64,000 nucleotides of DNA from Ascarosepion bandense (GCA_037127315.1 JBBBDQ010000419.1:6431001-6495000); one strand, 5' to 3'; counted from the first letter of the stretch, positions 1-10,449 are shown. Notes: generated by a model from the sequence alone, not told the origin. Program-made: numbers and translations.

Positions 1-50
1 GAAGAGGTATGAATGCACTCCTTCTCTCTCCAACTATGGGTTAATTAGTA
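1..50 (+). mobile_element. tRNA-derived SINE body fragment
   Basis: The first 50 bases match the body of the common SINE of this window: a gaaaaggtattaatcc-like stretch followed by tatgggttaa. The tRNA-like head lies outside the window or is lost. Confidence 0.5.
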
Positions 51-220
51 AGTATCACTAAACTAGTTACAAAAATTGTTAAATAATGAAACTTCAATAA
101 CCTGCAAAGGGTTGATAAGCTGTAAAAACCTAATCTGTCCCTGTGGGACAATATAGTTTTAACATTAATTAGACTATAGCTGACATTTAAGATGTTAAAA
201 CGAGAAATCTCTTCATTAAA
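51..220. other. No feature recognised
   Basis: AT-rich sequence with no coding, RNA or repeat signal that I can support. Confidence 0.4.
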
Positions 221-480
221 CACCGCATGCATCACCCTAAGGCTGATATTGATCGTCTGTATGTGCCCAGATCCGAAGGAGACAGAGAATTAGCTAAAAT
301 AGAAATGACTTAAAAGAACAAAACATAACACCCACCGAATATAAAACTCAGTATAATAGAGTGGGTCAATAACTGCACTGGAAAATATACAACTTTTACG
401 GGAAGGAAAATACAATAAACTGGTTTTAACATCACCCAGACTCGCTAAAGGTTATGGGGAAACACACCTATTCCTCAGAT
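221..480 (+). mobile_element. LINE ORF2 C-terminal remnant
   Basis: A frame starting at the atgcat near 226 reads HHPKADIDRLYVPRSEGDRE and continues ELAKIEMT before a stop. This resembles the conserved segment (HPKAD.DRLY.PR.EGGRGL) found downstream of the reverse transcriptase in some invertebrate non-LTR retrotransposons, as I remember that family. Two further stops follow within 60 codons, so it is a dead fragment. The LINE clade cannot be assigned from this piece, and coincidence is not fully excluded. Confidence 0.5.
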
Positions 481-1170
481 AATAGACTCTGCCTCCTGTA
501 TTAATAAGAGTTAACAGGAAGTTCTTGGAAGTTCTTGGGAAATTCATAGGACTTCTTTAGACTTCTAATGGAGTTCAGTAGAACTACTAGGCAGTTGATA
601 TTAATCGGCAGTTATCCGAATACTAAGGAGTCAGCTTTCAGCGGAAGATCACCAAGTTTCTAACATTTTGGGCGCCTTAATTCGATTAGCAACGGACGTA
701 GCCCGATTATAACCTTCAGTGCAAAAACTACTCCACAACAGTAACAGAGATATAAACTGTAACAATTTTATGGAACACAAAAATCGACATAGTAGTCCCT
801 GAAGATTGTTATTATCTTTGAAGATCATCAAGAAACTATAAAAAATACAAAGATCTTGAAGTGAAAACCTAAACAATGTGGCACATGAGGACATCAGTAA
901 TTCCAGTAGTAGTTGGATACCTAGGATTGATTGGAAAATATTCCGTTAAACTCAATGAAATGATTCCTGGTAGCCTGTGTCTTTAAAAAAATACAAAAGA
1001 TTGTACCCACAAGTACACCTCCGACATTGCGAACAGCTTTATCTATGTGTGTACTTTTTTTTAATATAGAAAAATGATCAGTTGAAAATGTCATGTGTCA
1101 TGAAGCCATTTCTGACCTTAGGCCTCTGGTTGGGACCTGAAAGGAAATGTATATACAAAAGAAATTGAGG
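481..1170. other. No feature recognised
   Basis: Unique-looking AT-rich DNA. Short open frames here have no recognisable motif. Confidence 0.4.
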
Positions 1171-1176
1171 TAAATA

Positions 1177-1235
1177 CTACTACTACTACTGCTACTACTA
1201 CTACTACTACTACTAATAATAATAATAATAATAAT
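1177..1235 (+). repeat. (TAC)n/(TAA)n microsatellite
   Basis: About 12 TAC units run directly into about 8 TAA units. Confidence 0.95.
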
Positions 1236-1339
1236 ATTGAATGAAAACTGTTATATCCAACTTAATAAGATAGGAGTCTCATCGTGGAGCAACGGTTAAG
1301 AAGCTAGTCTCAGGGAGCAGAATGAATTCAATGGATATA

Positions 1340-1540
1340 ACAGATGTGCGATAGTGTAATATTTAGCGACTCATTCAAGCTCAGTCAAGTTCGAATTTCG
1401 GTCAAGCGAAAGTGAACGTAACTTTCGCACTAATACCATTGGAAAAGGTATGAATCCATCTCTTTCCATTCCATCTACGGATTAAATGGTGGAATAGACA
1501 TGTATCTCAAGCCATAGGTGGGTAACCAGACTAGAATAAA
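1340..1540 (+). mobile_element. Diverged tRNA-derived SINE
   Basis: It contains a degenerate gatgtgcgatagtg head, a B-box-like gttcgaatttc, and the family body with its gaaaaggtatgaatcc and ggtaaccagact landmarks. It is one of the most diverged copies in the window. Confidence 0.6.
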
Positions 1541-1920
1541 GACAAATCTGAATTCAAAACTGGTTATGTAGCCCTGATGAGGTGCATACTACAGAGCACT
1601 TGAAAAGATTATGGAGTTCCTAATTATCTTTATCTGAGGTTGAATAAAAGGACTATGTTCAGTACTTTTTACAATTATATTCATTCCGTACAAGACCCAA
1701 GAGCCACACCTGGTAGTAGTTATACTCGAGATAAAGAAAAATAACTATTCTGAAGTGAGCATTACAACAAGAGCGAGTTGATATAAAAATGTTAGACGCT
1801 CTTATGACCTTGTGCCTGACGAATTTAGTTGATTTTCCATTAATACCTGTGATTTCAAAAGCCAACCAGAGTAATGAAAGAGGAAAATCACAATGGAAGC
1901 AAAAAAAAAAAAAAAAAAAG
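1541..1920. other. No feature recognised; ends in poly(A)/AG tract
   Basis: No gene signal. A run of about 18 A at 1901-1919 precedes the RTE-like fragment. Confidence 0.4.
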
Positions 1921-1924
1921 AGAA

Positions 1925-2644
1925 AGAATGTTATATTGCTATGTGATATTTATCTTTCTGAATGGCAGCGAATGTTGGACGATCTCTTCAAGGTTGAAAG
2001 AGAGGCTCGAGGCGGAGCAGAAATGTGATTTCACTGAAGGATGTTGAGCATACCATGAACTGAACAGGTGAGCAAGGAGGAAAACGAAAATAAAACCCAT
2101 ACTTGACACCAGGAAGAGGCAGCAGAAACTCCTGGTACACGGAATGAGGAAGAAGGGCCTGGAGAATTTAATACTCACAGGACGGAAAATGAAACAGGGG
2201 AAAGCAGCGCGAGACATATTTGATAGGCTTCAGCAAAAGGTTGGCAGAGCGGAGTTTGGGAGATATACCAAGCGGAAAAATATTGAGAATGACAAAAGAC
2301 AGGACCAAGTGGAAGTCTATGAACGCCTACGTTCTGCAGAGACACGGCACAGGAAAAAGAAAAATAATGGTTGGCAGAGCGGAGCTTGGGAGAGATACTA
2401 AGTGGAAAAATATTGAGAACGACAAAAGACAGGACCAAGTGGAAGTCTATGAACGCCTGCGTTCTGCAGAGACACGGCACAGGAAGAAAAAAAAATAATG
2501 GTTGGCAGAGCGGAGTTTGGGAGAGATACTAAGTGGAAAAATATTGAGAACGACAAAAGAGAGGACCAAGTGGAAGTCTATGAACGCCTACGTTCTGCAG
2601 AGACACGGCACAAGAAGAAGAAGAAGAAGAAGAAGAAGAAGAAG
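1925..2644 (+). mobile_element. RTE-like LINE 3' end with triplicated tail
   Basis: Degenerate C-terminal ORF2 of an RTE-like LINE. It can be aligned with the better copies at 33.3, 42.4 and 55.2 kb through shared stretches (caccaggaagaggcagcag, then ggaatgaggaagaagggcct, then ggcacaggaa). Only the region downstream of the reverse transcriptase remains and it has frameshifts. The last ~130 bp, from ggttggcagagcgg to ggcacaggaag, occurs three times head to tail starting at 2239, 2369 and 2500. The final copy runs into a (GAA)n tract. Products of the consensus would be reverse transcription and integration functions; this copy cannot make them. Confidence 0.85.
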
Positions 2645-2962
2645 ATGCGTCGTAACACTCTACAAAATATTTTTCCTTCATGTTTAGCAAGTAATCAGAC
2701 AACTTCTCGTGATTCTTTGATAAGTTTTCTGAGCTTTGTCAATTAACTACATAGGGTTTCTGATTTTAGTCATAATACTTGTGTGAATTACAAGCCGTTT
2801 AAATTGCTTACTGAAAATAAAACAATAGTAAATGAGAACCTACAAACCGACTATATATTAAATGCTATATACTTGTAAAGCAATCTTTATCTTCGATGTA
2901 TGTTGTTTCTTCAGAAAGTGGACAATCGTGGCTCTCCACAACTTCGTATCTTGGATGCTTAT
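2645..2962. other. No feature recognised
   Basis: AT-rich spacer between the RTE fragment and the composite SINE. Confidence 0.4.
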
Positions 2963-2973
2963 ATCCGTATTAG

Positions 2974-3091
2974 GCTTACGGCCATATCACGTTGAATACA
3001 CCGGTTCTCGCTTGATCACCGAAGTTAAGCAACGTTGAGCCTGGTCAGTACTTAGATGGGTGACCGCTTGGGAATACCAGGTGCTGTAAGC
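2974..3091 (+). rRNA. 5S rRNA-like head of composite SINE
   Basis: It starts gcttacggccatatcacg and ends aataccaggtgctgtaagc, with paired ends (gcttacgg.. and ..tgtaagc) that would close helix I. Internal landmarks of metazoan 5S are present: ccgaagttaagcaacg, cctggtcagtacttag, atgggtgaccg and gggaatacc. It is joined directly to SINE sequence and lies inside a target-site duplication, so it is a retroposed 5S derivative rather than a 5S array gene. Confidence 0.85.
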
Positions 3092-3417
3092 GTTTAGTGA
3101 CGGATGTGCGTTGTGGTGCAGTGGATAGGGAAAGGTATTAGTCCGTCCCTTACCTTGGGAAATGTATTAATACGTCCCTTCCCTCCAGTTATGGGTCAAA
3201 TAACAGCGTGGGACTTGGGGACCCTACCCTTAAACAAATCCCAATGAATCTTGATACTCGAAAAAGAAAAAAGTATTATTAGACACAAAACTTATATAAA
3301 AAACAACATTAAAATTGTTGAAAGGAAAAAGGTATTACCAGCAATAAATAAATAAAATTTAGTTGGCAATAAATGATCCGCTGAGGTGTTGATATGTCAT
3401 CAAACAAATCAACCAAC
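2974..3417 (+). mobile_element. Composite 5S-tRNA SINE, full-length insertion
   Basis: The element is 444 bp. Order: a 118-nt 5S rRNA-like head (2974-3091); a short gtttagtgac joint; a shortened tRNA-derived SINE head with A-box-like tggtgcagtgg; a SINE body (ggtattaatacgtcccttcc and tatgggtcaaa); a unique ~170-bp tail with aacttatataaaa and aatttagttggcaataaatg; and an A-rich end. It is bounded by an 11-bp target-site duplication with one mismatch, atccgtattag at 2963-2973 and atccttattag at 3418-3428. The boundary falls exactly on the first base of the 5S-like sequence, so the 5S part is the true 5' end. The 5S internal promoter would be expected to drive RNA polymerase III transcription. 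A short duplication and the loss of part of the tRNA head mark this copy as damaged. Confidence 0.85.
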
Positions 3418-3449
3418 ATCCTTATTAGCACTTCCATTCGTGACTCTAA

Positions 3450-3524
3450 CTGTCATATCAGCATTTTCTTTTTCTACCCGCATAGGTTACAAATTAAATT
3501 GAGATAAACTGACTATTAAAGGAG

Positions 3525-3560
<36 letters not shown>

Positions 3561-3679
3561 TTCAAGCCTGATTGGGGGATCAGGGCAGAGTTTTGTGACC
3601 CTCACTATCTTATCAACATTATCTTTTTCTACCCGCATAGGTTACAAATTAAATTGAGATAAACTGACTATTAAAGGAG

Positions 3680-3715
<36 letters not shown>

Positions 3716-3930
3716 TTCAAGCCTGATTGGGGGATCAGAGTAGAGTTTTGTGACCCTCACTATCTTATCAACATTTTCTTTTTCTACCCGCATATATATA
3801 GGTTACAAATTAAATTGAGATAAACTTTCAAGCCTGATTGGGGGATCAGGGCAGAGTTTTGTGACCCTCACTATCTTATCAACATTTTCTTTTTCTACCT
3901 ACATTTATATATGTTACAAATTAAACTAAA
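3450..3930 (+). repeat. ~155-bp tandem repeat containing (TA)n
   Basis: Four successive units start near 3462, 3617, 3772 and 3883. Each carries tttttctacccgcat, ggttacaaattaaattgaga and cctgattgggggatcagg. The first two also carry an internal (TA)n run after gagccc; the third lacks that portion and is ~110 bp long. Confidence 0.85.
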
Positions 3931-4930
3931 GAAATTATAAACTGTGGATAAAGCAACGGGAAACCATTTAACTACCTTCCCCAAAATTTTAAAAAAATAC
4001 ATGGTCGTTCACAGATAAAGAAATGATATCTGTGTAGAGTCGTGATCACTTCTGTCTTGAATGGACTAAGTATTTAAAAAAATACTACAGTAATCCCGAG
4101 CGACAATGATCCGTTGACAAACTAGTACTTGTAGTACAAGATTTACTTGATAAATTGAAACCATTTTAATAGAAATTGCACTTGTAGTGCGGAGTGCATA
4201 TTTTTCATCACACGGAAAATTTCGATACAATTTGAATCTATTAAGTCGTAATACGTCCGCTTTATTCGGAAAGAAAAACAAAGCAAACGGTTTTATCATG
4301 AGACAGCCTCTTTAAAACTGAATGAACTTGTAATTCATATTCATGATTTGTAATATTTTGATTAAGATTATAAGTCTAAACTCTCCATTCAAAAAGTGAA
4401 TCAGGATGATAACAAAACACTACTGGCAGTAACCTGAAGTGTCCATTGGGTTAAGATAGTGTGCCAAGTAAAAAATAAACAAAGAAAAACCACGGAAGAA
4501 GAATCGAGAAAAAAAAATCATTAAAAAATTCCTCATATTTTATAGGTAGCATTTTTTGAAAACTTTGCCACCTTGCATTTTTCTTTTAATGTTTTTCTCA
4601 AACTGTTTCTGTTTTGTGCGTGTGTGTTTGTGTGTGAGTGTGTTTGCATGTGTGTGTGAAGGGGTTATCTTTTTCTTCTTTATCGTCAAAGACTATAAAT
4701 AAGATTCTTATAGCCAAAAAAATGTGTAAATGGTTTCATAATTCTTTTGTTTGACATTTGATGTTTTCTTAAAGAAGTTGAGGAGGTAATTAGCTTATCT
4801 GTTGGTAAAGACCGGCAGGTCTGATGATAAGAATCTTCCGATTTTGCTCTGAAAGTGTTGGTCGGGGTTAGAAAGGCTGATGAGTCGGGCACCTAGTCAC
4901 AAAAAAAAAAAAAGATTAACAGTAACAACA
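3931..4930. other. No gene recognised; short GT-rich tract
   Basis: AT-rich DNA. A degenerate GT-rich tract lies at about 4615-4660. Nothing coding is supported. Confidence 0.4.
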
Positions 4931-4936
4931 GCAGCA

Positions 4937-4940
4937 ACAA

Positions 4941-5002
<62 letters not shown>
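4937..5002 (+). repeat. (CAA)n/(TAA)n microsatellite
   Basis: A run of CAA triplets switches to TAA triplets at about 4971. Confidence 0.95.
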
Positions 5003-5003
<1 letters not shown>

Positions 5004-5089
5004 CAAAAATAATAATGATAATGCAGAAAATAGAACTCTTTATAAAAAAGAGGAAAGAAATGAAAGTGAGATCACCTGCATAAGATCGT

Positions 5090-5550
5090 GATGAGAATTG
5101 AATTTTTTTTTTCGTTTTAGAAAAAATAGGAAAGCAAAAAATGAAAATGGTCAGTTGACAAAGAAGAAAGTTATGAAAGGTTGGAAAAATTGAAACTAGG
5201 GAAAGAAAAAAAATTGAAAATTCGTAGAAAAATACGGGCGGTGGTGTTGGGTGAGAAAATTTCTGGAGTAGCGGAATAACGATGAAAACAATCACAGTTC
5301 AGAAGAAACAAAGAGATAAAGGAATAAAAAGGAAAACGAAAAAAAGAGGGGGTAAGTGCAAAAGGGTGTGAGAGACAGCTAGAGAGAGAGAGAGAGAGAG
5401 AGGAGGAGAAGGAAGAGGAGAGAAGCATGATAGAGTGAGATCAATAAATAGAAAATGGGGAAGAAAAAAGATAGGGACAGAGTAAATGAGAAAAACAAGA
5501 TGATAAATAAAAAGAGCGAAATTTACAAAGCATAAGAAAAATCTATCTCT
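5090..5550 (+). other. Purine-rich tract with (GA)n
   Basis: The top strand is dominated by A and G, including (GA)n at about 5383-5402. The apparent hydrophobic reading frames on the opposite strand are a composition artefact. Confidence 0.7.
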
Positions 5551-5560
5551 CTCAGTTTGC

Positions 5561-5625
<65 letters not shown>
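5561..5625 (+). repeat. (CTAT)n microsatellite
   Basis: About 16 nearly perfect CTAT units. Confidence 0.95.
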
Positions 5626-6202
5626 CGAGTCTCTTTCTTTCTTTCTTTCCATTATCTATGTGTGTATGTATACCTACTATATGTGAAAGAGAAAACAAAA
5701 GAAAGAAATAAAGATGGGAGAGTGAAAATGAATCGGAACAAGAATAAATAAAAGACCGTAGAATGAAACAGAATGAGAGAGATGAAGTTCCCGTTAGAAA
5801 TCTAAAAATAGAAGAGAAAGAAAGAGAAAAAGTCTCAAAAGTGACACAGCTAGAGAAAAAAGAACCCTTTCGCCATACCACAAAACAACGCTGTAAATTA
5901 TAGTCTTGTGGATAGTCTGCTAAACTGTTGTTTCGTGAATTTCGTGATATAGTAATTGTGAGTTCAATCCCACGACAGCGAAGTGTGTGTACTTGAGCTC
6001 AGTAGTAGGGGGGGGGCAAGCAATAACTGAACAGGGTTAAGAATAAAAACTAGACATCTCAAGACATTAACAGTTTGCCACTATGAATTACATCAATGGT
6101 TCATGATGATTTCCCTTCAGATTATCCTGATGAAGGCCGGATGTCCCAGCAGCCGAAACAGTGTGATAACAACAGAAGACAAGGAAAATAATCCGCATGT
6201 CC

Positions 6203-6478
6203 ATTAAGTGACACTTGGGCGATTATATCTCGAAAGAGACATGACTGACTGGACAAAGATTTTCCGCAGTAGGTTGCCATTACTTTCAGTGGTAGACTGG
6301 TCGCCAACCAAAGCTAAAGAACCATGTATTTCCTGCGATTTAAACCGTAGCTTTAGGGAAAAACGGATTACCTTTCCCAAGGATATTTGCGCGTAAGTGA
6401 ATGCAACGAATTCAACTGGAATTCAAACTCGGCTCTCCGAGTTCTTGCTCCGAGCCGATATTAACTGCACCACAACGA
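6203..6478 (-). mobile_element. tRNA-derived SINE, near full length
   Basis: On the minus strand it begins at a cgttgtggtgcagtt A-box region, carries B-box-like gagttcgaattcc-type sequence (here slightly altered), and runs through tattaatccgt-, gttatgggtt-, ggcaacctactgcgg- and catgtctctttcgaga-type landmarks to the cacttaatgg end. No clear target duplication was found. Confidence 0.8.
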
Positions 6479-6769
6479 ACATAATTTCTTCATTTGTCAT
6501 CAAGAGCGCCTATTTCCCGGCATGCCTCAGTTACCAAGCCACAAACAATTGCTTGACTGCCTGCATGAGTTCTGCATAATCTTTCATCTCAATAATAACA
6601 TCAACGTTTCGACGTTGAAACTTTACTTTCAGTAAGTTTGTAGCCTTCTTCATTACGCCATGATGTTCATTAAAAAAGATTACAAAAAAACTACAAAGAA
6701 AAAATTAATTACAAAAATAATTTGAAGATCACAAACACAAAATGAAATATAATGTCACACCAAAAGTAT

Positions 6770-7025
6770 GCATAAACACGCACACACACGCACACAAACA
6801 CGCACACACACATACACAATAGTCACCAAGGCCCTCTTTCACTTTGGGGTCAAACTAACGGTCAGTTCAACACACACTTAGATAAACGACATATCAAAGC
6901 AGACTGATACCATTAGACCATAAGAATCTCAACTATCGATCACACATATACACAACATAAACACACACACATACATGCTCTAGCACACTTACACATATAC
7001 ATACACACATGCGCACACACGCACA
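6770..7025 (+). repeat. CA-rich low-complexity stretch
   Basis: Interrupted ACACACGC/ACACAT runs at 6779-6820 and 6958-7025. Confidence 0.8.
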
Positions 7026-7276
7026 TACTACAATTAACAACCGCAGCAGCATCAGCAGCCAAGAAGAACCATTTGTTGAAAGTCTCGGGCTCAAACACCA
7101 TTGCCCTAACATTCTGAAGATGAGAGTTTTAATCTCGAAATATTAATGTATAATAAATAGGTAATATACAACAAGTTATTCACCTTCCTTAAATTTTACT
7201 AAACGCATTGTGACATCCTTCAAAGCCTAACCATAATACTAATATACACAATGCTTCAAACAAATTACAAAACTCT

Positions 7277-7280
<4 letters not shown>
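7026..7280 (+). repeat. Dispersed repeat, partner of 38.5-38.8 kb
   Basis: It shares a long series of words with 38510-38830, including aatctcgaaatattaatg, ttactaaac..attgtga and cttcaa..aaattacaaaactc. Both copies end in a (TA)n tract. Family not recognised. Confidence 0.65.
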
Positions 7281-7319
<39 letters not shown>

Positions 7320-7338
7320 CCTTGCTTGGGTCGATATG

Positions 7339-7388
<50 letters not shown>
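7279..7388 (+). repeat. Two (TA)n runs
   Basis: TA dinucleotides fill 7279-7312 and 7343-7388, separated by the left arm of the inverted repeat at 7313-7342. Confidence 0.95.
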
Positions 7389-7392
<4 letters not shown>

Positions 7393-7418
7393 CATATCGA
7401 CCCAAGCAAGGCATTTTA
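7313..7418. repeat. Perfect 30-bp inverted repeat with (TA)n loop
   Basis: The arms at 7313-7342 and 7389-7418 are exact reverse complements (taaaatgccttgcttgggtc on the left). They correspond to the 3' end of the CR1/Jockey-like LINE. The intervening TA run is itself self-complementary and extends the potential hairpin. Confidence 0.95.
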
Positions 7419-7672
7419 TTGCCACTGTTTTGCAGGGGGTTATATAAGTAGAAAGTAGAATAGAGAAGGATGCGAATACTGATGAGAGTGGAGTCGACGG
7501 AGAAAGAAGCATGAGCGAGAGAGAGAGAGAGAGAGACAGAGAGAGAGGTTTCACGTTAGTGAGAAAGGAGATGACTATTGACTTTACATTTAAATTCTTG
7601 GATATTATAGCTGTCGGGAAAGCAAGTAAATGGAAGGGAATTCCACAGGCGAGAAATTCGAGAAAAGAAGCT
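7389..7672 (-). mobile_element. CR1/Jockey-like LINE 3' end
   Basis: Minus-strand 3' end with the family signature aatgccttgcttgggt-gatatgat. Next come the C-terminal codons, related to the cttccctttgcttcccgacagc-type region also seen at 14.4, 54.5 and 62.0 kb. A (GA)n expansion interrupts it at 7517-7548. Only the last ~280 bp is present. Confidence 0.75.
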
Positions 7673-7695
7673 ATATATATATATATATATATATA
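7673..7695 (+). repeat. (TA)n tract at SINE end
   Basis: A short TA run directly at the 3' end of the adjoining minus-strand SINE. Confidence 0.9.
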
Positions 7696-7840
7696 GTCAT
7701 TCGCAGACAGATCTGTTTCGCTGTATCACAGCTCATCAGTACGGTTAGACATCTGATTGCTTTTAACCCAGGATTGAAACCCGACCGAATTGGCGTCAGT
7801 CGGCGATTCTACCTCTGAGCTATGGGCACTCGGTAGAAAG
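7696..7840 (-). mobile_element. Second tRNA-derived SINE family
   Basis: On the minus strand it reads agctcagaggtagaatcgcc, then ggtcgggtttcaatcctggg (a B box), then the conserved tail actgatgagctgtgatacag and cgaaacagatctg. Copies in the other orientation are at 10228 and 21862. The tail ends in TA repeats. Confidence 0.7.
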
Positions 7841-7985
7841 AGACAGACTTTTAGCGTATGATGTATAATACGCCAGTAGCCAGAGTGCTCTAATTCATTA
7901 CTGAATGAGCGATGCGTAAATGCTAGAATAGCTACTGTTTTTCAAAGTCTACCATTCTTCCAGTGTGCTCAATCAGGGTTTGAGA

Positions 7986-7987
<2 letters not shown>

Positions 7988-8024
<37 letters not shown>
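7988..8024 (+). repeat. (TA)n microsatellite
   Basis: About 18 TA units. Confidence 0.95.
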
Positions 8025-8026
<2 letters not shown>

Positions 8027-8720
8027 AAAGAGAAGGAGAAGATGCAAGAGAAGATGACGTGGAGAAAAAAGTGTTATACTGAAACGTGTGGTAGAAGATA
8101 AAAAAAACAGATGTGTCGAGTGATGTCAAAGCTGTAGAGATTCTATCGAGAAAATAAAATGGAGGGAAAAACACTTGAAACGTTTAAAAACAAAAGAATA
8201 AATCAAAAGTGTTTGATAAAAGAATCTTCACAGAAACATGAGAGAAAATAGGGAGAAAACGAAAGAAAAAATTCGCGAATTAAGGAAAAGAGTGAAAGCA
8301 GATAGTTGCCCAGATAAATTGAACGGCGAAGATTGAAAACAGGAAGGAGAAAAAAAAAAAAAGAAGAAAATGAAAAAAAAATGGAATTGGAAATAAAGAA
8401 AGAAGAGGCTTGGATTACAAAGAAAGAACAAAACAATCAAAAAGAAAGAAATGTAATTAGAAATAGAGAACAAAAAGAAAAATGCAAAAACAAGAAATTA
8501 TGCAAAAAACGTGAGAGAGATAAATAAAAAAATAAAAAAAAAGAAGAAATAAAATAAGAAATGGGACAGGAAAAATGAAACGAGGAAAAAGTTTAAAAAA
8601 GAGAAATGTATAGCGAGGAGAAAAAAAGAAGGAAAAGGAAACAGCGTAAAGAGAAAAATAGAATGAAGGAAAAGAAGAAATATAAAGAAAAGGAGTGAGA
8701 CTGAATAGGAAAGTAAAAGG
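8025..8720 (+). other. ~700-bp purine-rich domain
   Basis: The top strand is overwhelmingly A and G, with AAG, GAAA and AAAG runs and scattered T but very little C. Apparent lysine/glutamate-rich frames on the plus strand and phenylalanine/serine-rich frames on the minus strand are consequences of this. No gene is supported. Confidence 0.8.
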
Positions 8721-8869
8721 TTGATCGCCATCACATTATTCAAGATTGAATACATGAGATGCGATTTAGGCTCTATCCATTTACGGTAGGTTTCCGTAGA
8801 GAGGTCGATAAATAGAAAGATATGAACAGACGAATATATATATATTGGCGCACGTCTGAAATGTCTGTG

Positions 8870-9131
8870 CGGATGTGCGCTGTGGTGCAGTGGATATCGG
8901 CTCGGAACGAGAATTCTGAGAGCCGAGCTGAATTCGTTGCATTCATTTACGCGTAAATATACTTGAGAGGTGTTATAAAGCTATGGGTTAAATAGCAGGC
9001 CAGATTATGTTCCATAGCCTTGGTTGGCAACCAGTCTACTGTTCAAAGTAATGGTAACCTACTGGAGAATCTTCTGCAGAGTCAGTCACATTTCTTTCGT
9101 GAATCACGTATGGCACTGAACTGACTGACTA
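8870..9131 (+). mobile_element. tRNA-derived SINE, near full length
   Basis: The head is ggatgtgcgctgtggtgcag, with atatcggctcggaacgagaa downstream and a damaged B box (gagctgaattcg). The body includes ctatgggttaaatagcagg and ggcaaccagtctac, and the end is cacgtatggcactgaactga. Confidence 0.9.
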
Positions 9132-9299
9132 TAAAGTCTATTTTGGTTTTTAGAGAATATTATGGGAGCAAAAACGGAAGAAAAACGTTAGCTTTTGAGA
9201 GTTCAGTTATAATTTTGATTTTCATTAAAAAAATTTGAAACATAAAAATTAAACAGACTTTCTCGATTGAATTTAATAAAACTTTTAGATGTCTCTCTC

Positions 9300-9301
<2 letters not shown>

Positions 9302-9347
<46 letters not shown>
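9302..9347 (+). repeat. (TA)n microsatellite
   Basis: About 22 TA units. Confidence 0.95.
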
Positions 9348-9350
<3 letters not shown>

Positions 9351-9612
9351 ACGATAATAATTATAACAATATTAATAGTTAATAGTAACAAAAATAATTC
9401 TGCTAATACTAGTAATTGTTATACTATATTTAAGTTCGTCTTGAAAAACCCACCGAGGACGAACTCTGAGGGAAAAGGAGGGGAAGTAAAAAAAGAAGCA
9501 AACGAAGTACATGAACAAAAGTCAAATACTCGTAGGAAAGAAAAAAACAAAAAACCCCAAGACGAAAACCCTAACACTAAAGCGCTCAATACGAAAGTAG
9601 AGCAATAAAGAC

Positions 9613-9738
9613 AGAAAATCTAAGTGAGAGCCAACAAACCTACTTAGGTTTCACCCTTCGGCTCGTCAGGCCAAATTTACCCTGACGAGCCGAAGGGTGA
9701 AACCTAGGTAGGTTTATTGGCTCTCACTTAGCTTTTCT
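9613..9738. repeat. 58-bp-arm foldback hairpin
   Basis: Arms at 9613-9670 and 9681-9738 are reverse complements at 55 of 58 positions, with a 10-nt loop (9671-9680). Each arm carries cctgacgagccgaagggtga or its complement. It abuts a long (TA)n/(CA)n/(TA)n tract. No protein-coding content. Confidence 0.95.
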
Positions 9739-9739
9739 G

Positions 9740-9870
<131 letters not shown>

Positions 9871-9947
9871 CTCTTATTACGATTATGCTTTCATTATTAT
9901 GCTCTCATTACGATTGAGCTCTCTGGAGAAGAAAATTTTAAAAACAG

Positions 9948-10140
9948 TTTCCACTCTTTTTTTTTTTTTTTTTTTTTTAAATCGTATCATCCCGAGCAAG
10001 GCGGTAACGCCACTGATGTGCAGGGGGCTACGTAATAGTGAAAAGATCGGAAAAGAGAAAGCTGGAAACCATATCCTAAACAGGGAACAAGGGATGAGCC
10101 TCTTAACCTGTTCAATAGACATGGGTGGATGCGTGACTCT
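9948..10140 (-). mobile_element. LINE-tailed SINE monomer
   Basis: On the minus strand: ccacccatgtctattgaaca, then ggctcatcccttgttccctg, then tttccagctttctcttttcc, then the tail gccccctgcacatcagtggc and cttgctcgggatgat, ending in poly(A). The 5' head, with its cccggttcacactcc stretch, is lost. The tail matches the CR1/Jockey-like LINE 3' end. Confidence 0.8.
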
Positions 10141-10227
10141 TCAGAAATGAATTGAGTTCTTTCGGTGATTGGCGTGTGTATACACTGCTTATATACAACA
10201 CGTTAAAATTTCCCTTCTCTGATTCCA

Positions 10228-10372
10228 TGCGTCGATGGCTTAAGGAGTAGCGACTCCGACTGACACCAAATCGGTCGAGTTTCGATCCCGGCCAGAAGCA
10301 ACTGGATTCGTCTAGCCACACTGATGAGCTGCGAAACAGACTTGTATGTGGATGACTAATATATATATATAT
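10228..10372 (+). mobile_element. Second tRNA-derived SINE family
   Basis: The A-box-like gatggcttaaggagtag and the B box gagtttcgatcccgg sit at tRNA-like spacing. The conserved tail cacactgatgagctgcgaaa follows, with a (TA)n end at 10360-10374. Confidence 0.8.
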
Positions 10373-10449
10373 ATTACAGAAAGTTCTAGAGATTTGCATA
10401 TTTGATTAAACACCGACAAAGAAAGAGAAGCAAATGAGTTAGAATAAAA

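Noticed and set aside
2974..3091. Functional 5S rRNA gene
   Set aside because: It has several differences from metazoan 5S, is not in an array, is fused to a SINE, and lies inside a target-site duplication.
4897..5428. Hydrophobic minus-strand frames 4897-5295 and 5171-5428
   Set aside because: Purine-rich top strand and (CAA)n/(TAA)n repeats produce Phe/Ser/Ile/Val-rich antisense frames.
8870..8945. Functional tRNA gene
   Set aside because: The head of the SINE has A and B boxes but cannot form a proper acceptor stem or cloverleaf, and it continues into the SINE body.
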